From Podocnemis expansa (taxonomy: Eukaryota; Chordata; Testudines; Podocnemididae), in NCBI GenBank assembly GCA_007922195.1, contig ML682231.1:663948-727947 (forward strand): a stretch of 64,000 nt of DNA, read 5' to 3'. A program made the translations under genes and the position numbers. Under the pieces are notes generated by a model. The model ran no database searches. It worked only from the letters and a program-made list of their open reading frames with translations, and was not told the DNA's origin. Position 1 is the first letter of the stretch; each line of letters opens with the position of its first letter. Of the stretch, positions 48,564-60,265 are shown in pieces.

Positions 48564-49070
48564 GGCTATGTCTATACTAGAGACTAATGCGGGCATAGGT
48601 GTGCCATTCAAGGATGTGAAAAAAGTATGATCCCTGCAGAGGTGTTGCTGGCGTGGGCACACAGGGCATGTACCTCAAATCCCAGTGCCAGTTCCCCAGG
48701 TTTGGTGCCCCCCCCCCGGTCTCCGGCCCAGTCAGGCCAGAGATCCAGGGTGGCTGCAGCAGTTCTGTCCCCAGCTGGGGATCCAGGGCTCAGCCACCCA
48801 TGGCCATGGAGACCGCTCCTGGCCCCGTCCCCGGCAGCTCCCAGCCCCATTCCTGGCCATGGGCATGGCTGGGCCTATGCCCCGGGTGCTTCCCCAGGGC
48901 AGCAACACCTCTGGATCCCTGACTGATCTATTTGTGCCAGCAGAAGGCACTAATGAAGATGTAGTTACAGCAGCAAAATTTCATTTTTTTTTTTGATATG
49001 GCTTACTTCATTTGTAGGTGATAGAACAAGCTATACCAGTAAAAGCGCAACATAGGCAGTATAACCTGGA
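48564..49070. mobile_element. TIR element carrying a nested hAT
   Basis: The left end 'taggctatgtctatactaga' matches the Harbinger-like TIR. On the far side of the nested hAT lie 'gaacaagctataccagtaaa' and 'agcgcaacatagg', which I associate with the internal and right part of such turtle MITEs. The right boundary is uncertain. Confidence 0.45.
48637..48913. mobile_element. hAT element with perfect TIRs and 8-bp duplication
   Basis: A 277-bp GC-rich element. Its terminal repeats CAGAGGTGTTGCTG and CAGCAACACCTCTG are perfect inverted copies of 14 bp. The octamer GATCCCTG is perfect at 48629-48636 and 48914-48921. The high TIR identity suggests a fairly recent insertion. Open frames inside are compositional; there is no transposase. 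Confidence 0.9.
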
Positions 49071-49079
49071 TCCACAATG

Positions 49080-49726
49080 AGGTTCCCCCCCTGATACAAT
49101 ACACCAGTATTAGTAAAAAACCTCCTACTGTAGGCATGACTCAAGTAATCTTTCATACTTAGGAACACACATCATTTGGTTTGCATTACACTGCATAGTA
49201 TTTTCTTGGATCTCTATTCTCAATAGATTATTTTTAATCTAGTTGTGTTAACTTTTGTTTTTCTTAGTAAAAATATTCAGTTCAGCTAGTTATATTCCAA
49301 ATCATCCCCATCATCAGAAATAGGTGTGCTTCATTTCTAATACTCTATGCTCCTTGATATTATTTGCAAAAAAAAAAAAAACCACTTACCTATAGTTCTC
49401 AAAAATAAACCTTCAATATTTGTTTGGTTGCTCCCTGCCATTTACTATCAGAATAGGATTTTGTGTTTTAAACCCAATTGTACGAAATCTCTTATTAACT
49501 GGCTAGAATTTGAGATCTCTACTCACTGAAGAGTGCATTTTTCCACCAATCATTCCACTGAGGTTGTCTGGAATATCATGGAGCAAGGTGCTCTTCAAGG
49601 TGAGGAAGTGTATATAATGGGTCCCTAAAATCATGTTAATCATTCTTTGCATTCTTCTTCCTTTGAATAATTGGAAATCTAGTACTTCTTAGTGAAGGAC
49701 TCTTTAGGACTTCCAAGCATTCTTTT
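49080..49726. other. Intronic sequence, no feature recognised
   Basis: AT-rich sequence with a poly(A) tract near 49368. No repeat or exon recognised. Confidence 0.4.
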
Positions 49727-50589
49727 AACATGGTGGGGGTGTATGGGGGTGCCAGTGTCAGGGGTAGTACCTCTGTCGGATGGTCTAGTCGCACCCTTCG
49801 GGGGTGGTTCATCTGCCTTGGTCCCCACCTGGCACCCAACTCTCACCTGTGGCTCCAAGTAGCTGTTTGCATGCAACAGCAGCCACACCCTGGTAAACCG
49901 CTTCAACTGGCGGGCTAAACCAGGTGAGGGTAGCTGACAGGTCTTATACCCTCGGTATTTTTGGGCTTGCCCACCTTACATGCGAAGACTGGACTCCGGC
50001 TGACTCTGCGGATGTAACCTCTATCAGGTTCAATGGAGAGAAAGGTGGATACAGCAGTGCACTGTGGAGTGCAGAGAGCAAGATGAGGCACAAGTTATCT
50101 TGGTCATGCACTGCATCCATCCCCATCTCCAGTTGTCTCGACTTGTTCTTGCTGCTGGAAATTGATGGTCTTGGACGAGAGAGTGAGGTAGACACTGTGC
50201 AACTCTTCCTCACTTTAATCAAAGTTTTGTGCAAGTCAGTAGTCATCCTTTACCCATTCCATTGTCCCAAAGTCTTGTGGCAATGGGTGTGCGATGTAGC
50301 GACACGTGTGGGTACACTGGTAGTCGTAGCCGCAAACCTGCACACAGGTGGCTCAGACTATAGGGTCGTTCTCCACTGAATGGAGCAATGGTGGAGTTCG
50401 GCAGCCATCTGAGTGACTGAGCAGCCCTGTTTAGGACTGCACTGCTCACCTCCTTGGTATTGAGGAAGGGGCTAGAAAAGGTGCCCTAAAAATTCCCTGC
50501 TCCATATTATCCTAGCTGGTTTATCATAGCTGGCAGGAACCCTACACATGCGGTCGAAACAAATCATCAAGGAAAAAAAGCAAGGACTA

Positions 50590-51595
50590 CAGTTCTGAAC
50601 CTTGCTACATGGAACGTTCACAAGCTTCTTGACAAGAGATGGTTCAGATAGACCTCAGAGACATACAGCACTTATTACAAGTGAGCTTGCCAGATACAAT
50701 ATTGATATTGCTGCCTTAAGTGAGACCAGGCTGGTGGGAGTGGGCGAACTTTGTGAAGAAAATGAGGGTTACACCTTCTTCTGGAGTGGACGAGGACCTG
50801 CAAAAAAGTGACGAGAAGCTGGACTTGGCTTTGTAATAAAGAAAAAGAAAACCCACACTTATTGGCAGGTTGGTTGGCCCCCCTAGAGGTGTGAACGATT
50901 GCCTAATGACGTTGAGACTCCCCCCTTAGGAGGGCAGAGGTTTGCCTCCGTTGTTAGCGCCTATGCTCCCACCATGACCAATTTGGATGTGGTTAAAAAC
51001 AAAGTTTTATGAAGATTTGAATGTCATCATTGCTGTTCCCAATGCCGATAAACTCATCATTCTTGGTGATTTTAATGCAAGAGTTGGTTGTGAAAGCACC
51101 TTTTGGGAAGGAGTGATTGGAAAGCACAGTATTGGTAACTGCAACAGTAATGGTCTGCCACTCCTTCAGACCTGTGCAGAACATGGTCTTTTGATAACAA
51201 ATACTGTCTTCTGTCCTCCCACTCATAATAGGACATCATGGATGCATTCTCGCTCTAAGCATTGGCACCTCATTGACTTTGTCATCATCAGGAGGAGGGA
51301 CAGGCAGGATATACAAATCACAAAGGCCATGTGTGGCACCGAGTGCTGGACTGACCACCGCCTTATTGTCTCCAAGCTTAAGCTTCATGTTCAGCCCAAG
51401 CGACATCCACAGGGTGTGAAAGTATCAAAACGTCTGAATGTCAACAAGCTGATGGTCAGCGATATCAAGCAGCATTTTGTCGACACTCTAGACAAACACT
51501 TGCAGTCCACCGTGTTGGACAATCAGGACGTGGAGGCAGCATGGGCCGCACTACGTGAACAACACGGCCATGGAGTGTCTTGGACCCTCTACTAG
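50590..51595 (+). pseudogene. LINE ORF2, endonuclease domain (broken)
   Basis: An exonuclease/endonuclease/phosphatase-fold domain that would nick target DNA to prime reverse transcription. The start region encodes 'LNLATWNV'. Then (frame 1, from 50602) comes 'LARYNIDIAALSETRL', with the catalytic Glu in the SETR motif. After a shift to frame 2 near 50810-50990, 'LGDFNARVG' (51062-51088) and 'CWTDHRLI' (about 51344-51370) supply the Asp/Asn and Asp-His catalytic motifs. A TAG at 51593 closes this frame. At least one frameshift and several stops are present, but the catalytic residues are still recognisable. Confidence 0.8.
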
Positions 51596-51769
51596 GAAGC
51601 ATAAAGACTGGTTTGATGAGAACAGCAGAGATAAAAACAGCTACTAGGGGACAAACGCCATGCCTACACAGCTCATCTGGATGACCCAAAGTCAACAGCG
51701 AAAAAAGATGTGCTGAGGAACCTATGCAGCACTATTCAACATAAACTGCACCAGATGCAGGATTCCTAG

Positions 51770-53379
51770 TTGAGCCACAAAGCTGATGAGATACAGGGCT
51801 TTGCAGTTAGGAACGATATGAGGAACTTCTACAAAGGGCTGAAAGAAGTTTACGGTCCTACCACCTCGGGCTTATTTCCCATCCTTAGTGCCGATGGGTC
51901 TATATTGTTTACCGATAAAGAGAAAATTCTCAAAAGATGGGCTGAACATTTTGACAGTGTACTGAATCGCCCTTCTACCATCAATGATGATGCCATTGAT
52001 CGGCTGCCTCAAGTTCCAATTAATGAGACACTGGGCACTACACCCACTTTGGAGGAGATACAGGAAGAAACTTGTATGTTATCCAATGGCAAAGCACCTG
52101 GCTCAGATTCCATTCCAGCTGAAGTCTACAAAGAAGGTGGCACTGCCCTAGCAGAGAAATTCCATCAGCTGTTCCAGTATATCTGGCAGCACGAGACAGT
52201 CCCACAAGATTTCAAAGATGCTTCCATAATACATCTCTCCAAGCCTAAAGGAAATCGTCAGGTCTGCAACAACCATCGTGAAATTTCCCTGCTATCCACC
52301 ACTCGCAAGATTTTGGCCAGAGTTCTTCTCAACCGCCTCACTGCACAACTTGAGCAAGGTCTCCTGCCAGAGAGCCAGTGTGGCTTCCGTGAAGGTTGTG
52401 GGACTATTGACATGGTGTTTGCTGCCAAACAGCTTCAAAAGAAGTGTCAGGAACAAAATGTTGACCTATACTCTATGTCGATTTGACCAAGGCATTTGAC
52501 ACAGTCAGCGGGGATGGCCTATGGAGGATCATGGCGAAATACAGATGTCCTAGAAAATTTGCCATTGTATGACAGCTACACAATGGCATGTTGGCCAGAG
52601 CATATGACAATGGAGAGACATCCGAACCATTCTCTGTCCCAGATGGAGTGAAGCAGGGCTGTGTTCTTGCTCCCACTCTATTCAGTCTTATGTTTTCCGC
52701 CATGTTGACAGATGCCTTCAGAGACGTGAAAAGAGGCATCGGCATCAGTTATTGTACTGATGGCTCACTCTTCACCCTCAGGAGACTTCAAGCTAAAACT
52801 AAGATCATGACAGACACAGTTGTTGACTTCTTATTTGCCAACGACTGTGCCCTTAACACTGCCTCCGAAGCTGACATGCAGTTCATCGCTGACAAGTTTT
52901 CTGCGGCCTGCGCAAACTTCAGCTTTACTATAAATACAAAACATTACTTCGGTCTTTATCAGCCAGAACCAGGAAAGCATTACGCTGAACCCAACATCAC
53001 TATCAATGGACAGCGTCCGAACATGGTAGACAAGTTCACCTACCTTGGAAGCACACTATCCAGAACCATTGTCATCGACGACGACGTGAATGCCAGGCTC
53101 GCCAAAGCTAGTACTGCTTTTGGCAGACTCCACAAGAATGTGTGGAATAGGAGAGGCATCACCGCAGCGACAAAGATTAAAGTGTACCATGCCATAGTTC
53201 TTTCCACATTGCTCTATGGCTATGAGACGTGGACAGTCTACCAATGTCATACAAGAAAATTAAACCATTTCCATATCATCTGCCTTAGAAAAAAATTCTT
53301 GGCATTAAGTGGCAAGACAGGATCCCAGATACTGAGATCCTTGTTCATGTTGGCCTGCCCAGCATCTATACCATCTTGA
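51770..53379 (+). pseudogene. LINE ORF2, reverse transcriptase domain (broken)
   Basis: The RT part begins in frame 2 (51770-52486) with the thumbless N-terminal region, 'NGKAPGSDSIPAEVYK' and 'LLPESQCGFREGCGT'. It shifts near 52480, where 'VDLTKAFDTV' lies in frame 1, and continues at 52588-53379 with 'GVKQGCVLAPTLF'. The catalytic F-A-D-D box reads F-A-N-D (52834-52845), so the first metal-binding Asp is replaced by Asn. 'NRRGITAATKIKVYHA' and 'LLYGYETW' follow. The loss of the Asp, the frameshift and a stop near 52570 show it is dead. Confidence 0.85.
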
Positions 53380-53726
53380 TGCAAGCACAACTTCGCTGGG
53401 CAGGTCATGTGGCTCGCATGCCAGATCATCGGCTACCAAAGAAACCGTTATATGGTGAACTTCAACAAGGCAAATGCTCCCAAGGGTGTCAGAAAAAGTA
53501 CTTCAAGGATACTGTAAAAGCGTCCCTAAAGGCCTTCAGTATCAGCTACTTTACATGGGAACTGATAGCCCAGGACAGAGGAGAGTGGCATTCAGCTGTC
53601 CATTGGGGCATGGAAACATGCGAAGCCAACTGGATTGATGCAGCTGAGCAACGCACACGAGCCAGGAAAGATAATGCCAGCAAACTTCCATCAGCCGCCA
53701 CCATTCCCTGGCATGGATTGGTCTGA
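53376..53726 (+). pseudogene. LINE ORF2, C-terminal arm (third frame)
   Basis: Frame 3 continues the same protein after another frameshift near 53300-53376: 'LRWAGHVARMPDHRLPKK', then 'YGELQQGKCSQG', and a basic 'KKYFKDTVKASLKAF' segment, ending at 53726. This arm is conserved in the related minus-strand remnant at 8.1-8.4 kb. Confidence 0.8.
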
Positions 53727-53829
53727 TCAGTCATTTGCGCACCCATGGACCCCAACCCCAACCCCTGGATGACTAGATGGTCTTCGTTGTTACTGACGGA
53801 CAAATGAATGAACAAACAACATGGCAAGT

Positions 53830-54339
53830 GGAAAGTGTAGAAATCTATGCACTTCCCTCATTAGATTTCATTATTCCCAATAATTAGTTTCCCTAAAATG
53901 TAACAATTGAACTACAGATTCTCCTAGAATGTATTTTTTTAAACAATTTAACACAGTTCACTTTTACTTGTCAACCTTCCCTATTCGCATTTCCAATTAG
54001 TTCCTCTCCACTGCTACAGAGTAATGGTAGGTTCAAGACTTCCCTTCTCATGCAAAGGTGGAAGAGAGGAGAGACCAAAATAAGGTGATCATGGCACAGG
54101 GAACAGCTCCTTAGAAATATTATTCTACCTCTTACACATTCCCAGGCACCTGTAGACAACTTTGTCACTGTTCCATGGCTCATGGGGGAGGGGGCACTCC
54201 AAAGGCTGAAGAGTGACCCTGGGAATAGCTGCTCTGCAAGGATGCATCCCCTAGGAACAAGTAGACACACAAGAAACCTGCATGGAACTTCATGTTGTTA
54301 CTAAGAGAATGTAATTCCACTTCAAAGCATTTGCCTTTT
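53830..54339. other. Intronic sequence, no feature recognised
   Basis: No repeat or exon recognised. Confidence 0.4.
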
Positions 54340-54470
54340 TGCTTTTCTTTAGTCCATTACAGTCTTGGCTTGGCAAGCAGTTCCACAGGTTGACTTCACT
54401 GTCAAAAGATACCTCCTTTTGTTTTGTTTTTTTAATCCTTCCGCATCTTAATTTCACTTGGGGAACCAAA
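54340..54470 (-). mobile_element. CR1 internal fragment, reverse
   Basis: 'tccattacagtcttggcttg', 'ccacaggttgacttcactgt' and 'tcttaatttcacttggggaa' match the CR1 copy at 48245-48357 almost base for base. Neither CR1 end is present. A poly(A) tract follows at 54479. Confidence 0.7.
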
Positions 54471-54494
54471 TAAAAGAAAGAAAAAAAAAAAGAT

Positions 54495-55647
54495 TAGCAA
54501 CACATGATCTCATACAGCTATCCTACTATTTGGGAAATGACAAGATGATACCAAGGAGGGTCAGAACCCACATGGAAATATGTCCATCCTGACCCCTGAG
54601 ATCTTCAGGTTTTGGAGACTGTCGCCTCTGTTTCCTCCCACTGCAGCCCTGCAAAGGAGCATTTGTTGGAACCTCTGCAAGTCAACCAACCTCTGTCCAT
54701 TTCCTTTGAGTTAAGAGAATTTAAAAGAGGTAAATTTTAAAGTATATTTGCCTTTTCTGTTTAGATATAGTTAGGATCATTCTGAAAAACATTGGAATTA
54801 TACATGCTTCTACTTACTTTGAATTTGCTCTTGCCTCTTTACAGTTCTGTTTATGCATATCTATGTTTACTTAAACCAACCAGGCAAATCCATCCCATGT
54901 GTAAATGTACTGAAGTCAATGGAGTTAAACAAGGGATGAATATGTCTTACTGTGCTAAAATACACTGCAGTATGCTGAAGGCACCAGATGTACCCTCTGT
55001 CACTTTACTAGTGAACTCAGGCACAGAGCAGCAGCTCACATCTCCAGCAGATGCTTCTGTTTTTAGGAAAATTGCTAGTCATTTTTTTCCTACTCTGTGG
55101 GCAAATGTTGAAATCCAAAAACCTATAACACCAGCAGTAGCTGTACTTGCTAAATTTGAAGCACAGACCTGAGCTGCAGTATTAAGTCACTAAGCTATCA
55201 TGTTTGCCTTTTGAGTCTGAATTTAATCAGAACCCCAAACAATGCACAGCATGAGAAATTACCTCCCATAACCATTTTATTATTTTTCATGTAAAACCAC
55301 AGTATCTACTACTTCAAGGTCATACATACAATGCTGTAATATTCCAGTCAGCAGAAGGAAACAGTGTAAAGAAGTGAAATGGAGCCTCAGGCTGGTTGAC
55401 TTGATACAAGAGATTTTTCAGCTGCCTGTTCTGTGTGAGGACAACAGCATAGAGCAATTGCTCTTCCCCCACTAGCTAAAGCAAGCAGAAAGACTGAAAG
55501 TGAACTTTTAAAATTAGCAAAATCGGAGCAGTAATAGTGAATCACAACATAAGGGTGCAAATATAGTTGTAAAAGTTAAGATAGTTTTAACAAGGAAAAA
55601 CAAGATGGTGGTCTCAGGCAAATGCAGCTAAAAAACTAAAATGATGG
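54495..55647. other. Intronic sequence, no gene recognised
   Basis: A 126-codon open stretch at 54792-55172 (plus) has no recognised domain and no conserved splice context; not called as a gene. Confidence 0.4.
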
Positions 55648-55651
55648 ACTT

Positions 55652-56158
55652 TGAAGGAAATTCTGCTCTTGAATACCTGTTTTTGTCAAACCACAAACAA
55701 TACCCCCCCTTCTCAGTCTAAGCAACTTGTTAAGTCAGTCTGTCAGTTAAACCACAAGTTTCCGTAAACAAACTAGGTATAAAAGACCCCACAGGAGGAG
55801 TACGCAGGCTTAATAAGCTTATGAATATTTACTTGCACACCCAGGGGAGGCATAATTATTGCTTTGTGCAACATGCGATGTATGTAACGGGGGGGGGCAC
55901 ATGTTAAGGAGAACATGAAGTAGGCGGAACGGAAAGTCTGTACCTCCTGACTACCCTAGCCAATGGGGAAAGGGAGAGGGAACCCTGCGGCTGGTATTAG
56001 GGAATAAAAGAGCTGCTAGGCTAAACACTGGCTGAGTTCACTGAGTGGCTCCCCCACTCTGTGTGCTCCCTTTATTTGAATAAAGTTACTTATAAACAGG
56101 CCTCCTCTGCCTCTGTGGATTTTATCACCTCAAGGAACCTCAGGTCCCATTCGCTACA
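55652..56158 (+). mobile_element. Solo LTR of an endogenous retrovirus-like element
   Basis: A 507-bp segment starting TG (55652) and ending CA (56158). The 4-bp duplication ACTT is at 55648-55651 and 56159-56162. A promoter-like AATAAAAG lies near 56004, and the polyadenylation signal AATAAA near 56080 is followed by a GT/CT-rich U5. No internal gag, pol or env sequence flanks it, so homologous recombination between two LTRs has probably removed the provirus body. The 4-bp duplication is typical of gammaretrovirus-like ERVs; that class is inference. Confidence 0.75.
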
Positions 56159-56162
56159 ACTT

Positions 56163-58440
56163 GGAGCAATTTGTCCAATAGGAAGAATGGAGACTAGGGT
56201 AAAATAAAGGTGACTCCAACAACCTGACAGGAGGAGTCAGTCAAGCATAATGCAGGTTTTCAAAACAGGCCTGGCTTGATTGACAGATGAGTTTACTGGT
56301 AGTGATTGGTCCAGAAGAACAAACCCATTAGAACAGGCCAAAATTTGAATAGAAGTAGAAAGCTGACAGGCATTAGGCAATGCAAGTGGAACATACTGGT
56401 GTGAGGACATATGCATGGGAACATCAGAATAGAAATAGTGGCAGAAGTATCATCAGAAAAAAAATCAAGCTTAAAAAAGCTACTGAAGAAGAGAACAAAG
56501 ACAAGCAAAAAGCACTGAAAGAAAAAACTAAATCAGGGAGAGAGCAGAAGGACCAACAGACAGATTTTTTACAAAAAAAGTAAGCTTGATGACTATCAAA
56601 AGAAATAAATAGGTTATATGAATGGGTACATCTGAGATAAAGCTGGATGTTTGTTATAAATACACACAGTTTTAATGTGCAGGTAAGAGCTTGATGTCAC
56701 CATCAGAAGTGACAGATCACCACATGTAGAATATAACTATTAAAGCTATTTCCTATTATACAATATTGCAACAGTAGGCACTTTAACGTGTCACAAAAAT
56801 TTTACTTTTGACATAGATCGTTTGAAAGAATTTGATGCTTTTGGATATATTATGAAATACTGTGTTAAAATAAAAAATTTGAGGAATATTGCCCAAGTCG
56901 GTCCTTCAAAACATTGTATCATTGTCCTTCCAAGGGTTAATAGAGTTAGTCTATTCTTGGGAGTTTTCCAGAGGTCAGAGGGAAATCCCTGGAAAAAATT
57001 CCTCTAGAGCAGACAACCCCCATAAAAAATAAATATACGGATGTTTGAGGCAGGCTACCGTGGGGGTGCCTTTGGTCTGATTGAGGGTACCAGGTTGAAG
57101 CCCTCCTTGAATTTTATGCATGAGATATAAATCTGTGAATGGGGACATTTAGATAATTGTCAGTGTTGTCCTAAGTACCAACCTCTCTGCCTCATGGCCC
57201 AAATTCAATTCATGTTAAATATTAAGCTAAAATTATCCACTTTTAGATTACTTAATAGAATTTTTACCAGCCTCAGTTCCTTCACTCTAACACACCTATA
57301 ACAACTGAGAATAGCAATGATCAAGAAAAATCAGTTGTCTATTATACCATGTGGCCAATATACTCAAGCCCCAGCTCAGAGCTGTAAGCGTCAACTTAAT
57401 CTGCAAAACAGCTTCAACAACTATAGCTTTTCCACACAAAACTAAGGACTTACACACTGGGATAAGAGAAATAACTAAAATATCAGTATGTTTGTTTTGC
57501 CATGTCTTTTTGCAACTGGAGATCAAAATAGACAAGGTAAGTGTAAAGGCCTAAAACAACTCCTCACAATACTGGCCACATAGTCCTTGGTCTTTTCCTT
57601 TGATGCACCAGTGCTTCCTCGCCATCCCTGGAGAAGTACTGCAGTTCAGACTTGGGTAAAAAGCAGAGCAGCAAAAGCCATGAGAGGATCTCTTTGTAAA
57701 ATTCAATATTGTCTTGCTTTCCATTGACTCTAACTTGTGTTCATTTAGTTCTGAGATCCTAGCCCCCAGTGAAAGACTCCCCATCCCAGAAGCCTGTAAG
57801 CAAATTCTGACACATTTTGCCACAAATTCAGTGCTAACATTCACCCTATTCCAGGAACAGAGACTCCAGTTCTTTCCATACTATTTCTTTTTAACCACTC
57901 CATTTAACTGTCATTCACCAAAATCACTGTGTGCCTCCTCCATGGAAATTTATGGAAAAACAGAAGCCTTTTTAAAGAATTTTAAAAGTCATTGTATAGC
58001 ATTTAATAAAGAAGTCATTGTATAGCATCCTTTAAAAATCTCTGGTAAACAGGTTCTCTGTAGTTTTCCAGAATCATTTAAAAGAAAATTATGATGGAGC
58101 AATCCACCACTGATATGGAGGAATCTCCACAGGAGAACAATTAAAGGATTAATACAGACAGGTATCCCCATATTAAAAACAGTTTATTGGAAACCAATAT
58201 GAAGTCCCAGAAGAATCCAATATCAAGGTTCATAAAAAGCTGGTTTCATCCTTTCACCTACTCTTCAGTAAAGTATAGCTGCGGGTACTCTTGGGTTTTT
58301 ATACATATACAAAAAACACTTGTTTTTCTCATTGTTTGAAATAACTGGTTCATCTTCAAATCAACTTTTGCACTGTTTACAAACTATATGGATTTTTTAA
58401 ATACTTAAGAGTAAACATTTGCTTGCGAAATCATTTCTAA
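56163..58440. other. Intronic sequence, no gene recognised
   Basis: AT-rich. Open stretches near 57.35-58.02 kb on both strands show no domain. No repeat family was recognised. Confidence 0.4.
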
Positions 58441-58449
58441 CCATCAGAG

Positions 58450-58975
58450 AAGAGAAGTTCTGGAATACCCTTCTGAAGGGACCAGTGGAGGCAAAAAGCC
58501 TGTGTCTTCAAAACTGAGCTAGATAAATTTGTGAGGGGAGGGGACAGCATAATTTAGCTATTAATCAATATCTCTCTGCTAGTGGTAAATATGCCAATGG
58601 AGTGTGATGGGATATTAGATAGGATGGATTCTGATTTGGCACAGAGAATTCTTTATTGGGTACCTGGCTGGTGAGTCTTGCACATGTGTTCAGGGATTAG
58701 CTGATCACCATATTTGGTGTGACAAGAGGATTTTCCCACAAGGCAGCACGGCAGGGGCCCTGGGGATTTTCACCTTTCCCTGCAGCATAGGGGATGGATC
58801 AGTTGCTGGTGGCTTCTCTCTACCCTGGAGTCTTAAACCACTTTTTGGGGACTTCAATGACTCAACAGCAGGTTAAATGTCCACTGCAAGAGTAGGAAGA
58901 GGGTTCTGTGGCCTGCACTGTACAGGAGGTCAGACTAGATGATTATATCAGTCCATTTCTGACCTAAAAATACAT
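58450..58975 (+). mobile_element. CR1 3' region, plus orientation
   Basis: Ends with the canonical CR1-type 3' phrase 'caggaggtcagactagatga' followed by 'cagtccatttctgacctaaa'. Upstream 'tcttcaaaactgagctagat' and 'atggattctgatttggcaca' are 3' untranslated CR1. The 5' end is truncated. Confidence 0.75.
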
Positions 58976-58984
58976 AAGAATACA

Positions 58985-59215
58985 GAATACAAGTATATTT
59001 ACAGAATAGTAGGCTCTACCTCGGGAAGCAGCAAGTTGGAAAACGATCTGAGGCTGGGATGGGTAATCAGCTGAATGTGAATTTTTAGGATGACAATGTG
59101 GCCAAAACATTAATGTAATCTTCAAACATATGAAAAGGGGAAATTCTAGTAGAAGTAGGTAGTTTATTTTATATTTGCATTTGGCCCTGGTGTGATCACT
59201 ACTGGATCATCCTTT
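58985..59215 (+). mobile_element. CR1 ORF2 C-terminal fragment, plus
   Basis: 'gatgacaatgtggccaaaac', 'atatgaaaaggggaaattct', 'agtagaagtaggtagtttat' and 'ggccctggtgtgatcactac' correspond to the late part of CR1 ORF2. Homology stops where the hairpin element begins at about 59224. Confidence 0.65.
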
Positions 59216-59223
59216 AAAGAGTT

Positions 59224-60265
59224 CCAGAGGGGTAGCAGTGTTAGCCCAGTTCAGCAAAACAGACGAGGAGTCCGGTGGCATTTTTAAAAAGACTACTGTA
59301 TATACTTGTGTATAAGCCAAGAATTGTGTGTTGAAATCCACTTTGGAAGAGGGACTTGGCTTATGAATGGGGTATACATGGTAGTTGGGAGTGTGGTGTG
59401 GCCCCTGGAGATGCCAAGTAGAGGGGCCCTAGGTGAGGGGGGTCAGCCTAGGGTAGGGGGCTTAGGGAGAGACCCAGGGACTCCAGGGAAGCGATCAGGG
59501 ACACAGTGGAAGCTGGTGGCACAGGGTTGGGGGGGGTGGTGGTTAAGAGTAGCCTGGTAAGGTGGCCATGGATTCGGGGGTCAGCCCTTATGAATCAGTT
59601 ATGTGCTGGGGCAGGTGGCAATGAGTGGCAGAGTAGGGGCAGGGGTTGCAGACTGCCAGAGCCAGCCCGCAGGACTCCCAACACTGCAGCTTGAAATGTG
59701 CACAGGAACCCAGATCGGCTGGAGCGGGCAGAGCAGGCCCAGCACATTGCCAGAGATAGCCTGTGGGTTCCCAACATCGTGGCTCAGAAGGCACATGGGA
59801 GCCCAGCTCAGCTGGAGATGGGTGGAGTGGGCCCAGCATGAGAGTGAAGGTCCCCCATGAAGGACCCCTGTCAGCCCCACCTCTCCCCACTCACCATACC
59901 CCCACCTGCAACTTGGGAGAGAGCACAGTGCAGCCACTCATGCTCCCCATGCGCACTCTGCTAGGTCCAGGCACAGAGGGACAGACACACACCCAGGAAT
60001 AGAGAGACAGAGAGAAGGACAGCAAGACAGGCACACACCCTGACAGACAGCAGATTTTGAACCTCAGCTTATACATGTTATGCTTTTTTTCCTCCAGGTT
60101 TCTGGGGTTAAAAGCCAATTGCCAGCTTACGCATGAGTATATACAACATTTATTTAATGCATGAGCTTTCATGGGATAAATTTCAAGAGTCTGATGAAAT
60201 GGAATTTGCTCTCATAAAAGCTAATGCATTTGATAGTCTAAGTGCCATGGTTCTCCTTTTTTGTT
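59224..60265 (+). mobile_element. Hairpin SINE-like element, copy I, interrupted by a TIR element
   Basis: The head 'gtagcagtgttagcccagtt' and left arm 'aggagtccggtggcattttt' are followed by a foreign insert (59297-60145). The family then resumes with 'gcatgagctttcatgggata', 'aaaagctaatgcatttgata' and 'gtctaagtgccatggttctc'. Flanks 'atcctttaaagag' and 'atctttagag' may be an eroded target duplication. Confidence 0.65.
59297..60145. mobile_element. TIR element with GC-rich cargo nested in copy I
   Basis: The ends 'tgtatatacttgtgtataag' and (reverse complement) 'tgtatatactcatgcgtaag' are inverted repeats of about 20 bp with a few mismatches, 849 bp apart. The insert separates two adjacent parts of the hairpin family. 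The core is GC-rich (59390-60000) with repeated 'cccagctc' and 'gggcccagca' phrases and (AGAC)-type repeats near 60010. No transposase is recognisable, and the target duplication could not be fixed. Confidence 0.65.

Larger units (their letters stand above)
49734..53817 (+). mobile_element. Near full-length APE/RT LINE (RTE-like), inactivated
   Basis: A 4.1-kb non-LTR retrotransposon in plus orientation. A GC-richer 5' untranslated region (about 49734-50590) precedes an ORF2 with apurinic-type endonuclease, reverse transcriptase and a C-terminal arm. The 3' end near 53790-53817 is a short 'aatgaacaaacaac' tail. The heptamer 'aacatgg' stands at both ends (49727-49733 and 53818-53824) and may be the target duplication. 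The clade is not certain. The motif order and C-terminal 'RWAGHVARMPDHRLPKK' block are of a vertebrate RTE-like family. Frameshifts and stops make it non-autonomous. Confidence 0.85.

Noticed and set aside
48627..48996. Several 70-100 codon overlapping open frames
   Set aside because: They lie inside the GC-rich hAT element at 48637-48913 and read in most frames; compositional.
59588..60002. Cluster of open frames on both strands
   Set aside because: Inside the GC-rich cargo of the TIR element; no similarity recognised.
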